Shown here: in pieces, positions 25,945 to 34,493 of the stretch
Numbering within the stretch: the first letter of the stretch is position 1
Layout of the letters: each line of letters begins with the position of its first letter
Assembly (NCBI RefSeq): GCF_040760005.1
Contig: NZ_CP099760.1
Span: forward strand, 5,407,001-5,471,000
Origin: Pseudomonas sp. stari2
GTDB lineage: Bacteria; Pseudomonadota; Gammaproteobacteria; Pseudomonadales; Pseudomonadaceae
Length of the DNA: 64,000 bases
Reading direction: 5' to 3'
The notes under the pieces: generated by a model
The model's input: only the letters and a program-made list of their open reading frames with translations
The model's database searches: none
Told to the model about the DNA's origin: nothing
Made by a program: the position numbers and the translations under genes

Positions 25945-27627
25945 TCAGAGTGTCGAGAGGAAGGTGCTGTTGTTGGCCTGCCATTCGGTGATGTCGAGGC
26001 GGATGCGCTTCTTGTCGAGCTTGCCGACACTGGTCTTGGGAATTTCAGTAACAAGCGCAATCTGACTCGGAATCGCCCACTTGCTCAAGTGCCCCAGTTC
26101 GACGAACGGCTTGAGGTGTTCCTTGAGCTCACGGGCCCCGATGGCGTGCCCTTCGCGGATCACCAGCAAGGCAAACGGGCGCTCGCCCCACTGCGGATCG
26201 GCGATGCCCACCACTGCTACTTCACGTACCGCGACGTGGCGACTGATCAGGTCTTCGAGGTCCAGCGAGGAAATCCATTCGCCACCGGTCTTGATCACGT
26301 CCTTGATCCGGTCGCGGATGTCGATCACGCCCATGCTGTCGAGCGTCGCGACATCGCCGGTGTGCAGCCAGTCGCCGGCCCACAGCTCGGCGCCCTTCTG
26401 CGGTTCGTTGAAATAGCCCTCGGTCAGCCACGGCGCACGCAGCACCAGTTCGCCCTGGGTTTCGCCATCGGCCGGCAGGAAATTGCCGTCGCCATCGACG
26501 ATGGCCGCTTCGACCAATGGCCCCGGCACCCCGGCCTTGATCCGGTAAGTCGTGCGTTCGTCTTCGGTGCCCGCCATCAGCTCGTCGTTCAGATGCGCGC
26601 ACGACACCAACGGCCCGGTTTCCGACATCCCGTAGGCGGCGGTCAGCTGGATGCCCTTACTCTTGGCCGTTTCATACAGCGTGCGATTGAGCGCGCTGCC
26701 GCCGATGACGATTTTCCAGCCGCCGAAATCGGTTCCTTGCGCGCCCTTGGCGTTGAGCACCATTTGCAGAATCGTCGGCACGCAATGAGAGAACGTGACC
26801 TTCTCCTTGCGCCACAATTCGACGAGGAATTCCGGGTCGTAACGCCCCGGATAAACCTGCTTGAGCCCGAGCATGGTCGCCACATACGGCAGGCCCCAGG
26901 CATGCACGTGGAACATTGGGGTGATCGGCATGTACACGTCGTTGGTGCCCAGCAGCCGCACACTGTCGATGGCGCCCATGATGGTCGACACGCCCATGGT
27001 GTGCAGCACCAGTTGCCGATGGGTGAAATACACACCTTTCGGATTGCCGGTGGTGCCCGTGGTGTAGAACGTGGTGGCGACCGAGTTTTCGTCGAAGTCC
27101 TGAAAGTCGTACTGCGGGTTCGCGGCCGCCAGCAGTTGCTCGTACTCGCCGACCAGATTCGGCAGATCTGCGGTTTTCTCCGGCAGATCGGTCAACAGCA
27201 GGGTTTTCTCCACCGTGGTCAGGTGCGGCGCGATAGCCTGGTACAGCCCGACGAACTCGCTGTTGACCAGCACGAAGCGGTCCTCGGCGTGATTCATGGT
27301 GTAGAGGATCTGTTCCGGCGACAGGCGCACGTTGATGGTGTGAATCACCGCGCCGATCATCGGAATGGCAAACATGCATTCCAGGTAGCGATGGCTGTCC
27401 CAGTCCATCACCGCCACGGTATCGCCGGCCTTTACGCCGGCTGCCGTCAGTACGTTGGCCAGTCGCGCGACCCGCTCGATCAGCGTCGGATAGCTGTAGC
27501 GCAACTGGTCACGGTAGATGATCTCGCGGGTTTTCTCGTAACGGGCGCCCGACATCAGCAGCCGTTTAATCAGCAATGGATACTGGTAGGCCCCTTCGGC
27601 GGGCGGAATAACGCGAGTCTGCAACAT
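25945..27627 (-). CDS. Long/medium-chain fatty acid-CoA ligase (AMP-binding)
   Basis: A 560-residue ANL-superfamily enzyme that activates a carboxylic acid to its CoA thioester through an acyl-adenylate. The P-loop is YTTGTTGNPKGV, the adenylate motif is AAYGMSETGP, and the hinge region is GWLHTGDVATLD in variant form (WLHTGDVATLDSMG). The catalytic Lys motif is near the end (KTSVGKLDKKRIR). It resembles AlkK-type medium-chain ligases in size. The neighbouring DUF1302/DUF1329 pair suggests a shared role in handling fatty substrates. Chain length preference cannot be read. Confidence 0.92.
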   Translation of the reverse strand: MLQTRVIPPAEGAYQYPLLIKRLLMSGARYEKTREIIYRDQLRYSYPTLIERVARLANVLTAAGVKAGDTVAVMDWDSHRYLECMFAIPMIGAVIHTINVRLSPEQILYTMNHAEDRFVLVNSEFVGLYQAIAPHLTTVEKTLLLTDLPEKTADLPNLVGEYEQLLAAANPQYDFQDFDENSVATTFYTTGTTGNPKGVYFTHRQLVLHTMGVSTIMGAIDSVRLLGTNDVYMPITPMFHVHAWGLPYVATMLGLKQVYPGRYDPEFLVELWRKEKVTFSHCVPTILQMVLNAKGAQGTDFGGWKIVIGGSALNRTLYETAKSKGIQLTAAYGMSETGPLVSCAHLNDELMAGTEDERTTYRIKAGVPGPLVEAAIVDGDGNFLPADGETQGELVLRAPWLTEGYFNEPQKGAELWAGDWLHTGDVATLDSMGVIDIRDRIKDVIKTGGEWISSLDLEDLISRHVAVREVAVVGIADPQWGERPFALLVIREGHAIGARELKEHLKPFVELGHLSKWAIPSQIALVTEIPKTSVGKLDKKRIRLDITEWQANNSTFLSTL

Positions 27628-27774
27628 AAGAATCCCTTTTCTGACTGCACGGTGTTGGCGTTGGAGTTTTGTACTCTAGAACCCTTATACGCCAGCCAAA
27701 TCAGCCAAAGGAATGATTTGCAGAGCCGTACAAATGCTAGCCCAGCGCCAGCATTTGTCGGATTTCATCACCGG

Positions 27775-28959
27775 TCAGGCCGTTTGCCCTACAGCCGCTT
27801 CGGAAGGCGTACGTGGGAAAACCACTGCCGCCAGGAACGTCAAAGCGCCAAATCCGGCCAAAATCAGGTAAAGCCCCACAAAACCATGGCGCGGTTCGAC
27901 ATAGGAAATCAGCGGAATCGCCGTCGCACTGGCACCGAACGATAAACAGTAACGCAGGGCAAATACCCGGGACTGCCATTGCGGCGCGACAAAATTGGCG
28001 ACCATCGAATCGTTCACCGTCACCTGGCCGAACACCACGAACATGAACGCCGCTCCGAGCGCGATCACCGCCCAGCCATCGACGTAAGCCATGGCATAAA
28101 GCAGTGGTGCCTGAAACAGCGTCAGCACCACAAATGGCCATTTCAAACTGACCCGGTGCAGCAATTGCCCGATGCTCAACTGCGCCACCGCACCGAACGC
28201 GTACGCCAGGCTCACCACCACACCAAGGGTCTGCGGCGAGGCGAACAGGTCATGCAAGCGCTCCTGAAACAGTTTCGGATAGGTCATGGTGGTGGCGTTG
28301 AACACCACGCCGCCGGTGGCCGTGGCCAGTGCCAGCACGCCGAACACCATCACCATCGAAATGCGCTGGCCGCCGGCGCCCTTGAGCGCGCTATGCGGGC
28401 GTTTTGGGATCGGCTCCTCACGGACCTGCAAGGCAAAACCGATCCCCAGCACGATGGCCACGGCACCCGGTATCAGGAATGCCGAGCGCCAGCCGAACTG
28501 CGCCACCAACAGCCCGGTGATCAGCGCCGAGAACGCCACGCCCAGGTTGCCCCACATGCCGTTGATACCGATCTCTCGCCCTCGATTCTGCGCGTAAGCC
28601 ACCAGCATCGCCGTGCCGACCGGGTGATAGATCGCGGCAAAAACCCCGACCAGGGTCAGACCGATGACCAGCATCGTCGGGCTGTTACTGAGGCCAGTGA
28701 GGATTGCCGAAACACCGATGCCGAAAAAAAACACCAGCATCATCCGCCGCCGGCTCCAGTGATCGCCCAGCCAGCCAGCCGGTAGCGAACAGGCGCCGAA
28801 CGCAATGAAACCGCCCAGGGACAGGCCGATCAACGCGGCGTAGTCGAGGGCGAAGGCCTGGGTCATGCCGAGCACAGCGGCGGGAAAAATCAGCATGAAC
28901 ATGTGATCGATCACATGGGCTGCGTTGATGTAGCGAATGACATTTCTGGATTGATTCAT
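27775..28959 (-). CDS. MFS transporter
   Basis: A 394-residue major facilitator protein with about twelve hydrophobic helices. It carries the loop 2-3 motif GWLGDHWSRRRMML and begins MNQSRNVIRYINAAHVIDHMFMLIFPA. The open frame extends further upstream, but I placed the start at 28959, where homology begins and the spacing to the divergent AraC gene is normal. The paired AraC-type regulator probably controls it. The substrate is unknown. Confidence 0.9.
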   Translation of the reverse strand: MNQSRNVIRYINAAHVIDHMFMLIFPAAVLGMTQAFALDYAALIGLSLGGFIAFGACSLPAGWLGDHWSRRRMMLVFFFGIGVSAILTGLSNSPTMLVIGLTLVGVFAAIYHPVGTAMLVAYAQNRGREIGINGMWGNLGVAFSALITGLLVAQFGWRSAFLIPGAVAIVLGIGFALQVREEPIPKRPHSALKGAGGQRISMVMVFGVLALATATGGVVFNATTMTYPKLFQERLHDLFASPQTLGVVVSLAYAFGAVAQLSIGQLLHRVSLKWPFVVLTLFQAPLLYAMAYVDGWAVIALGAAFMFVVFGQVTVNDSMVANFVAPQWQSRVFALRYCLSFGASATAIPLISYVEPRHGFVGLYLILAGFGALTFLAAVVFPRTPSEAAVGQTA

Positions 28960-29055
28960 CGCGGCACGCTTTCTTGTGGTGAACAGATGAGGGTGAGCGC
29001 TTATGCTAAGTTGGCGAAAAAGCGCATTCCTGCCATACAAGTCAGCGAACCGGAC

Positions 29056-29829
29056 ATGTTGATCAGTCATTTCGAACACGGCCCGGTGAGTGCCTATCCA
29101 CGGGATTACCTGGACGGCGCACACCAGCCATTGCACCTGCATCGCGAGGCGCAGTTGCTGTATGCGGTGAGCGGTGTCATGCGGGTGGTCACAGCACAAG
29201 GTGCGTGGGTGATACCGCCGACCCGCGCGGTGTGGATTCCACCGGAAGTCGGCCATGAAATCTTCATGTCCGGCGATGTGCAGATGCGTTCATTGTTCAT
29301 CGCGCCCGAACTGTCGCCGGCCAGCCTGCAACACTGTTGCGTGCTGGCGGTGACACCGTTGCTGCGCGAACTGATCCTGCGCGCGGTGCAGGGCCCGCCC
29401 CACGCCGGCAACCCACTGATCCAGCAATTGATGCTCGAAGAACTGGCCGGCCTCGAAAACCTGCCGCTGCACATCCCGATGCCAAGCGACCGGCGCCTGC
29501 AAAACATTTGCCTGGCGCTGCTGCGCACACCGGATCATCCCAATACCCTGGAAGACTGGGCGCAGCAGGTCGGGGCCAGCTCGCGCACATTGGCGCGGCT
29601 GTTCCAGCAACAACTGCAGATGAATTTCAATGCCTGGCGCCAGCAATTGCGCCTGATGGAAGCCCTGCCCCGCCTGCTCGCCGGGGACAGCGTGCAGAGC
29701 GTGGCGCGGGATCTGGGTTACGGCAGCGCGCGGGCGTTCAGCGCGATGTTCCGCCGTTTGCTCGGGGACAATCCCCGGGAGTACCTCAACGCCCTGAACC
29801 AGCTCAGTTCGATCAATGCATCTCGGTGA
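29056..29829 (+). CDS. AraC-family regulator with cupin sensor
   Basis: A 257-residue regulator. The N-terminal cupin (HLHREAQLLYAVSGVMRVVTAQGAWVIPPTRAVWIPP) is followed by a C-terminal AraC helix-turn-helix (WAQQVGASSRTLARLFQQQL and ARDLGYGSARAFSAMFRRLLGDNPREY). I took the ATG at 29056. An alternative at 28987 would add 23 residues, and neither has a strong ribosome site. It diverges from the MFS gene, with the promoter region of about 96 bases between them, and probably regulates it. Its 3' end overlaps the LysE-type gene tail to tail by 17 bases. Confidence 0.88.
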   Translation: MLISHFEHGPVSAYPRDYLDGAHQPLHLHREAQLLYAVSGVMRVVTAQGAWVIPPTRAVWIPPEVGHEIFMSGDVQMRSLFIAPELSPASLQHCCVLAVTPLLRELILRAVQGPPHAGNPLIQQLMLEELAGLENLPLHIPMPSDRRLQNICLALLRTPDHPNTLEDWAQQVGASSRTLARLFQQQLQMNFNAWRQQLRLMEALPRLLAGDSVQSVARDLGYGSARAFSAMFRRLLGDNPREYLNALNQLSSINASR

Positions 29830-30442
29830 ACGCGAGTTTCACGCCGATGGCGATCAGCACGGCGCCCATGGTGCGGTCGAACCAGTGTCCCATGCGGGCG
29901 AAACCGGCGCGCACACGCTGTTGGCTGAACAACATTGCGACCAGGCAGAACCAGGTGGCGGTGGCGGCGGCCAGATAAATCCCGTAACCGGCTTGCACCG
30001 CCAGTGGCGTGTGCGGGTTGATCACCACGGTGAACAGTGACAGGAAGAACAGCGTGGCTTTCGGGTTCAGCCCGTTGGTCACGAAGCCTGAGGTGAAGGC
30101 GCCACGGGCGGTGCGTTCGCCGGCCTCTTTGTGCAGATCGTCGGTCACGGTCTTGGCCGGTTGCGCGCGCAGGGCCTTGTAGCCGATGTACAGCAGGTAA
30201 GCGGCGGCGGCCCATTTCAAAGCGTTGAACAGCACGATCGATTGGGAAACGATCAGGCCGATGCCCAGCAGCGAATAACCGACGTGCAGGAAAATCGCCG
30301 TGCCCACACCCAATGCCGTCCAGGTGCCGGCGCGACGCCCGTGGGTCACGCTCTCGCGCACTACCACGGCAAAGTCCGGGCCGGGGCTGGCGACGGCCAG
30401 CAGGTGGATCAGTGCTACGGTCAAGAACTCGGTCCAGTACAT
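29813..30442 (-). CDS. LysE/RhtB-family amino acid exporter
   Basis: A 209-residue inner-membrane protein with about six helices. It has the family signature LAVASPGPDFAVVVRESVTHGRRAG near the N-terminus and the FTSGFVTNGLNPKATLFFLSLF segment. Such proteins export amino acids or homoserine lactone-like compounds. AAGGAG lies just before the ATG at 30442, which settles the start against a longer frame. Substrate unknown. Confidence 0.93.
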   Translation of the reverse strand: MYWTEFLTVALIHLLAVASPGPDFAVVVRESVTHGRRAGTWTALGVGTAIFLHVGYSLLGIGLIVSQSIVLFNALKWAAAAYLLYIGYKALRAQPAKTVTDDLHKEAGERTARGAFTSGFVTNGLNPKATLFFLSLFTVVINPHTPLAVQAGYGIYLAAATATWFCLVAMLFSQQRVRAGFARMGHWFDRTMGAVLIAIGVKLAFTEMH

Positions 30443-30533
30443 GGGGGCTCCTTTCGGCCAAGCGTAACGTTTTGTTTCATCTGTTAGGCTCGGCAGATTA
30501 CGCCTTCCCTTCAAAGCACAACAGGTACAGTTG

Positions 30534-31499
30534 ATGACGAACGCCCACCGCGCCGTATTCCTCGATCACCCTTCCCTGGATCTCGGTGACCTTGACCTCG
30601 GGCCGTTGCGCGCCTGCTTCAGCGACCTGCAACTGTTCGCACAGACACTGCCTGCGCAGGTTGCCGAACGCCTGCAAGGCGCGACCGTGGCCATCAGCAA
30701 CAAGATCCTGATCGATGCCGCCGCCATGGCCGCCAATCCACAACTGAAGCTGATCCTGATCACCGCCACCGGCACCAACAACGTCGATCTGGCCGCCGCC
30801 CGCGCCCACGGCATCACCGTGTGCAACTGTCAGGGTTACGGCACGCCGTCGGTGGCGCAACACACGATCATGCTGTTGCTCAACCTCGCAACCCGGTTGG
30901 CGGACTATCAGAAAGCCGTCGGCGAAGGACGCTGGCAGCAGGCGAAACAGTTCTGCCTTCTGGACTACCCGATCGTCGAACTGGAAGGCAAAACCCTCGG
31001 CCTGCTCGGGCATGGTGAACTCGGCAGCGCGGTTGCTCGCCTGGCGGAAGCCTTTGGCATGCGCGTATTGCTGGGGCAGACTCCGGGGCGTCCGGCGCGC
31101 CCGGATCGCTTGCCACTGGAGGAACTACTGCCGCAGATCGACGCCCTCACCCTGCACTGCCCGCTCAACGAACACACCCGGCACTTCATCGGTGCCCGCG
31201 AGCTGGCGTCGATGAAACCGGGGGCTTTCGTGGTCAACACCGCCCGTGGCGGGCTGATCGACGAGCAAGCCCTGGCCGATGCACTGCGCAATGGTCATCT
31301 GGGCGGTGCGGCGACCGATGTGTTGAGCGTCGAACCGCCGACCCAGGGAAATCCGCTGCTGGCCGCCGACATCCCGCGCCTGATCGTCACCCCGCACAAC
31401 GCCTGGGGCAGTCGCGAAGCGCGGCAGCGAATCGTCGGCCAACTGGTGGAAAACACCCAGGCGTTCTACAGCGGTAAGGCGCTGCGGGTCGTCAGTTGA
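30534..31499 (+). CDS. D-2-hydroxyacid dehydrogenase (glycerate dehydrogenase-like)
   Basis: A 321-residue NAD(P)-dependent enzyme that interconverts 2-keto and D-2-hydroxy acids. The nucleotide-binding turn is GLLGHGELGSAVARLA. The catalytic Arg lies in NTARGGLIDE, the Glu in LSVEPP and the His in TPHNAWGS. It resembles HprA-type hydroxypyruvate reductase. I chose the ATG at 30534 over the TTG at 30531. It reads toward rsmC with a 33-base gap, so the two may be co-transcribed. Confidence 0.92.
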   Translation: MTNAHRAVFLDHPSLDLGDLDLGPLRACFSDLQLFAQTLPAQVAERLQGATVAISNKILIDAAAMAANPQLKLILITATGTNNVDLAAARAHGITVCNCQGYGTPSVAQHTIMLLLNLATRLADYQKAVGEGRWQQAKQFCLLDYPIVELEGKTLGLLGHGELGSAVARLAEAFGMRVLLGQTPGRPARPDRLPLEELLPQIDALTLHCPLNEHTRHFIGARELASMKPGAFVVNTARGGLIDEQALADALRNGHLGGAATDVLSVEPPTQGNPLLAADIPRLIVTPHNAWGSREARQRIVGQLVENTQAFYSGKALRVVS

Positions 31500-31532
31500 T
31501 AAACTGCGGCACTTTTTTTCACAGGAGCAGTT

Positions 31533-32531
31533 ATGGATCCGCGCAGTGAAGTACTGCTTCGTCAGGTCGAGTTATTCCAGGGTTCGCTGTTGTTGGCCGG
31601 CCTGCCCGCCGATGATCTGCTCGGGCGCCTGCCCAATGCTTTCGGTTGGTGCTGGCATGCGGGCGATCAGGCCGCGCTCGACGCACGCTTCGAAGGTCGC
31701 AGCCATTTCGGCGTGAATGTGCCGGATCGCGAGTTCGACAGTGCGGTGGTGTTCCTGCCCAAGTCCAAGGACCTGACCGATTACATTCTCAACGCCGTGG
31801 CCTCACGCCTGGCCGGGCGTGAAGTGTTCCTGGTGGGGGAAAAACGCAGCGGCATCGAAGGCGCGTCCAAGCAACTCAACCCGTTCGGCAAGCCGCGCAA
31901 GCTCGACAGTGCGCGTCACTGCCAGTTGTGGCAAGTGACGGTGGCCAATGCCCCGCAAGCCAAATCCCTGGAAAGCCTGGCCCAGACTTACGAACTGCCG
32001 CTGGCCGAAGGCCCGCTGAAAGTCATCAGCCTGCCGGGCGTGTTCAGCCATGGCCGACTGGATCGCGGCAGTGCCCTGCTACTGGAGCATCTGGACAAGC
32101 TGCCGAGCGGTCATCTGCTGGACTTCGGTTGCGGTGCCGGCGTACTTGGCGCGGCGGTCAAACGTCGTTACCCGCACAATCAGGTCACTCTACTGGACGT
32201 TGATGCCTTCGCTGCTGCCAGCAGTCGTCTGACTTTGGCAGCCAACGGTCTGGAAGCCGAGGTACTGACCGGTGACGGCATCGAGGCAGCGCCGATGGGT
32301 TTGAACGCGATTCTGAGCAATCCGCCGTTCCATGTGGGTGTTCATACCGACTATTTCGCGACTGAAAACTTGCTGCGAAAAGCGGCCAAACATCTGAAAA
32401 ACGGCGGCGAACTGCGCCTGGTGGCGAACAGCTTCCTGAAGTATCAGCCATTGATCGAAGAGCATCTGGGCGTGTGTGCAATCAAGGCCGAAGGCAACGG
32501 ATTCCGGATTTACCGGGCCAAGCGCGGCTGA
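31533..32531 (+). CDS. rsmC: 16S rRNA m2G1207 methyltransferase RsmC
   Basis: A 332-residue class I methyltransferase with two tandem Rossmann-like halves, as in E. coli RsmC: a degenerate N-terminal half and an active C-terminal half. The SAM motif is [18 protein letters not shown] and the catalytic motif is NPPFHVG. CAGGAG stands before the ATG. It modifies G1207 of 16S rRNA in the small subunit. Confidence 0.94.
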   Translation: MDPRSEVLLRQVELFQGSLLLAGLPADDLLGRLPNAFGWCWHAGDQAALDARFEGRSHFGVNVPDREFDSAVVFLPKSKDLTDYILNAVASRLAGREVFLVGEKRSGIEGASKQLNPFGKPRKLDSARHCQLWQVTVANAPQAKSLESLAQTYELPLAEGPLKVISLPGVFSHGRLDRGSALLLEHLDKLPSGHLLDFGCGAGVLGAAVKRRYPHNQVTLLDVDAFAAASSRLTLAANGLEAEVLTGDGIEAAPMGLNAILSNPPFHVGVHTDYFATENLLRKAAKHLKNGGELRLVANSFLKYQPLIEEHLGVCAIKAEGNGFRIYRAKRG

Positions 32532-32577
32532 AAATTAGCACTTGCCGAATGGATTGCGCCTAGGCAGAATCCGCTCC

Positions 32578-32710
32578 GTCCTAGGGGAGTAGTCTCCCAC
32601 GAGCGCCAAGCTCGTCCGGCATACGTCAACATACTTGATCCTCAGATCATGGCGTATGCGACCCAAGCGTCCGCACCAGACGGATCGCAGGGTTTGACAA
32701 GACCTATGAC
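32578..32710 (+). ncRNA. yybP-ykoY (Mn2+) riboswitch aptamer
   Basis: The leader before the GDT1-type gene holds both conserved blocks of this class: GGGGAGTAG (32584-32592) and CGTCAACATACTTGATC (about 32624-32640). It closes with AAGACCTA. P1 can form between GTCCTAGG (32578-32585) and CCTATGAC (32703-32710) with one mismatch. This class senses Mn2+ and controls manganese export genes, which matches the downstream gene. Confidence 0.9.
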
Positions 32711-32725
32711 ACGCACACCTTACCC

Positions 32726-32769
32726 GGGGCGGGAAGGCTGTACGTGTCATAGCCGTGTCGACCCGCCCC
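32726..32769 (+). promoter_or_regulatory. Riboswitch expression platform hairpin
   Basis: GGGGCGGG (32726-32733) and CCCGCCCC (32762-32769) form an 8-bp stem just ahead of the AGGA ribosome site (32772-32775) of the GDT1-type gene. There is no T run, so it looks like part of a translational switch rather than a terminator. Confidence 0.6.
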
Positions 32770-32782
32770 TTAGGAAATCCTG

Positions 32783-33367
32783 ATGCTGGACTCGTTACTC
32801 GTTCCCACCGCAATCGTTGCCTTGGCCGAAATCGGCGACAAGACGCAACTGCTCGCGCTGATTCTCGCCGCTCGCTTTCGCAAACCCTGGCCGATCATTG
32901 CCGGTATCGTCGCTGCGACCCTGGCCAACCACGCGGCAGCCGGTGCGGTCGGCGCCTGGTTCGGTAGCTTCTTCTCCGATTCGGTCCTGCACTGGATTCT
33001 CGCTGCGAGCTTCACCGCCACCGCCCTGTGGACGCTGGTGCCGGACAAGATGGACGACGATGAAGCCAGCACCGCCCGCAAGTTCGGTCCGTTCCTGACT
33101 ACCCTGATAGCCTTCTTCCTCGCGGAAATCGGCGACAAGACCCAGATCGCCACCGTGATGCTGGCTGCGCAATACCCGGAACTGTGGCTGGTGATCATCG
33201 GCACCACGGCGGGCATGCTGATTGCCAACGTGCCGGTGGTTCTGGCGGGTAACTTTGCGGCGGAGAAACTGCCGCTGACCCTGATCCGTCGACTGGCCGC
33301 CTCGGCGTTCATGATTCTGGCGATCGTCGCGGTGTACAAGGCGATGCAGAGCAGCGGCTGGGTCTGA
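32783..33367 (+). CDS. TMEM165/GDT1-family manganese exporter
   Basis: A 194-residue inner-membrane protein with about six helices. It has the two family signatures EIGDKTQ at residues 16-22 and 115-121, one per inverted half. Bacterial members (MneA type) export Mn2+. The yybP-ykoY riboswitch in its 250-base leader gives direct regulatory support for a Mn role. The ribosome site AGGA is seven bases before the ATG and can pair with the 5' part of the riboswitch. Confidence 0.93.
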   Translation: MLDSLLVPTAIVALAEIGDKTQLLALILAARFRKPWPIIAGIVAATLANHAAAGAVGAWFGSFFSDSVLHWILAASFTATALWTLVPDKMDDDEASTARKFGPFLTTLIAFFLAEIGDKTQIATVMLAAQYPELWLVIIGTTAGMLIANVPVVLAGNFAAEKLPLTLIRRLAASAFMILAIVAVYKAMQSSGWV

Positions 33368-33374
33368 TCCGGCA

Positions 33375-33405
33375 GATCGCTCCCACACTCAGTGCGGGAG
33401 CGATC
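33375..33405. terminator. Hairpin between the GDT1-type and M48 genes
   Basis: GATCGCTCCC (33375-33384) and GGGAGCGATC (33396-33405) form a perfect 10-bp stem between convergent genes. It contains the Pseudomonas CGCTCCCAC repeat core and has no clear T run. Confidence 0.6.
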
Positions 33406-33411
33406 ATTGCT

Positions 33412-34230
33412 TCAGGACTTGGGCGCTTTCTCGTACAGCGGCATGACCTTCGGAATCGCCGCCTGCAACGAGGCGATCCGGCTGGAGGATGCCGGGTGAG
33501 TGCTCATGAACTCCGGAGGTGCACCTTCGGACGCTTTGCTCATCTTGTTCCACAGGGTGATCGCGGCGTTCGGGTTGTAGCCGGCGCGAGCAGCCAGTTC
33601 CAGACCGATCAGGTCGGCCTCGTTCTCGTTGGCGCGGCTGTTGGGCAGCGTCATGCCATAGTTGGCCACGGTATCGGCCAGCGCCAGACTGTCCTGACCC
33701 AGACCGAGCAACGCGCCGGCACCCTGCTTGGCCATCTCGATGCCATAGGCCTTGGACATTGCTTCACGACCGTGCTCGCGCAGGGCGTGGGCGATTTCAT
33801 GACCCATGACGGCGGCGATTTCATCGTCGGTCAGTTTCAGGCTGTCGATCAGCCCGGTGTAGAAAATGATCTTGCCGCCAGGACCGCAGTTGGCGTTGAG
33901 CTCGTCACTCTTGATCAGGTTCACTTCCCACTGCCATTGCGCGGCGTCCGGACGGAAGTTCGGCGCCTGGGCGATCAAGCGGTTGGCAATCGCCTGAACC
34001 CGCTTGGCTTCGTTGCTGGTCTTGTCCAGCACGCCTTTGCTGGACGCCTCGCCAACGGTCTTCTGATAGGACTGGGCATACATCTGGTCGACCTCTTGCG
34101 AGGACAGCATGCTGAACATGTATTGCTTGCGTTCCACGCCCACGGCACCGCCGCTGGTGGTGTTGACCGACTGACAACCGGACAGCAACAGCGCTGCGCT
34201 CAGTGCACTTACAACCAATGTCTTGTTCAT
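33412..34230 (-). CDS. M48-family metalloprotease lipoprotein (LoiP-like)
   Basis: A 272-residue outer-membrane lipoprotein. The lipobox LLSGC has its Cys at residue 19 (followed by QSVN). The zinc motif HEIAHALREH is in VMGHEIAHALREHGREAMSK, with the third ligand region ENEADLIGLELAARAGYNP. It resembles E. coli LoiP/YggG and BepA-type periplasmic proteases in envelope quality control, but it lacks a TPR domain. Confidence 0.92.
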   Translation of the reverse strand: MNKTLVVSALSAALLLSGCQSVNTTSGGAVGVERKQYMFSMLSSQEVDQMYAQSYQKTVGEASSKGVLDKTSNEAKRVQAIANRLIAQAPNFRPDAAQWQWEVNLIKSDELNANCGPGGKIIFYTGLIDSLKLTDDEIAAVMGHEIAHALREHGREAMSKAYGIEMAKQGAGALLGLGQDSLALADTVANYGMTLPNSRANENEADLIGLELAARAGYNPNAAITLWNKMSKASEGAPPEFMSTHPASSSRIASLQAAIPKVMPLYEKAPKS

Positions 34231-34493
34231 TCAAAAGCTCCCTGAAAACATGCCGCGTATCCTAGGCGGGTAATTGTATCGACGCCAGATACAACGGACG
34301 TGTTGCACCCACTTTCAGAAGGCGCCCGCCGGCCATGTAGGAAAAAATTCATATCCGCCGACATGCCCTGCGCATCTGCGTCGCGCACTGCTCCATTTGC
34401 GACATCCGCCTTCAATTGCGCGTACTTCACCTCATGGCGCAATAGTGGCTGCCGATACAGCAACGCAGACGTCCTCTTGCGTGCGGAGCTTCC

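Noticed and set aside
32726..32769. Rho-independent terminator in the riboswitch leader
   Set aside because: The stem is strong but is not followed by a run of T. It sits directly before the ribosome site, so a translational switch fits better.
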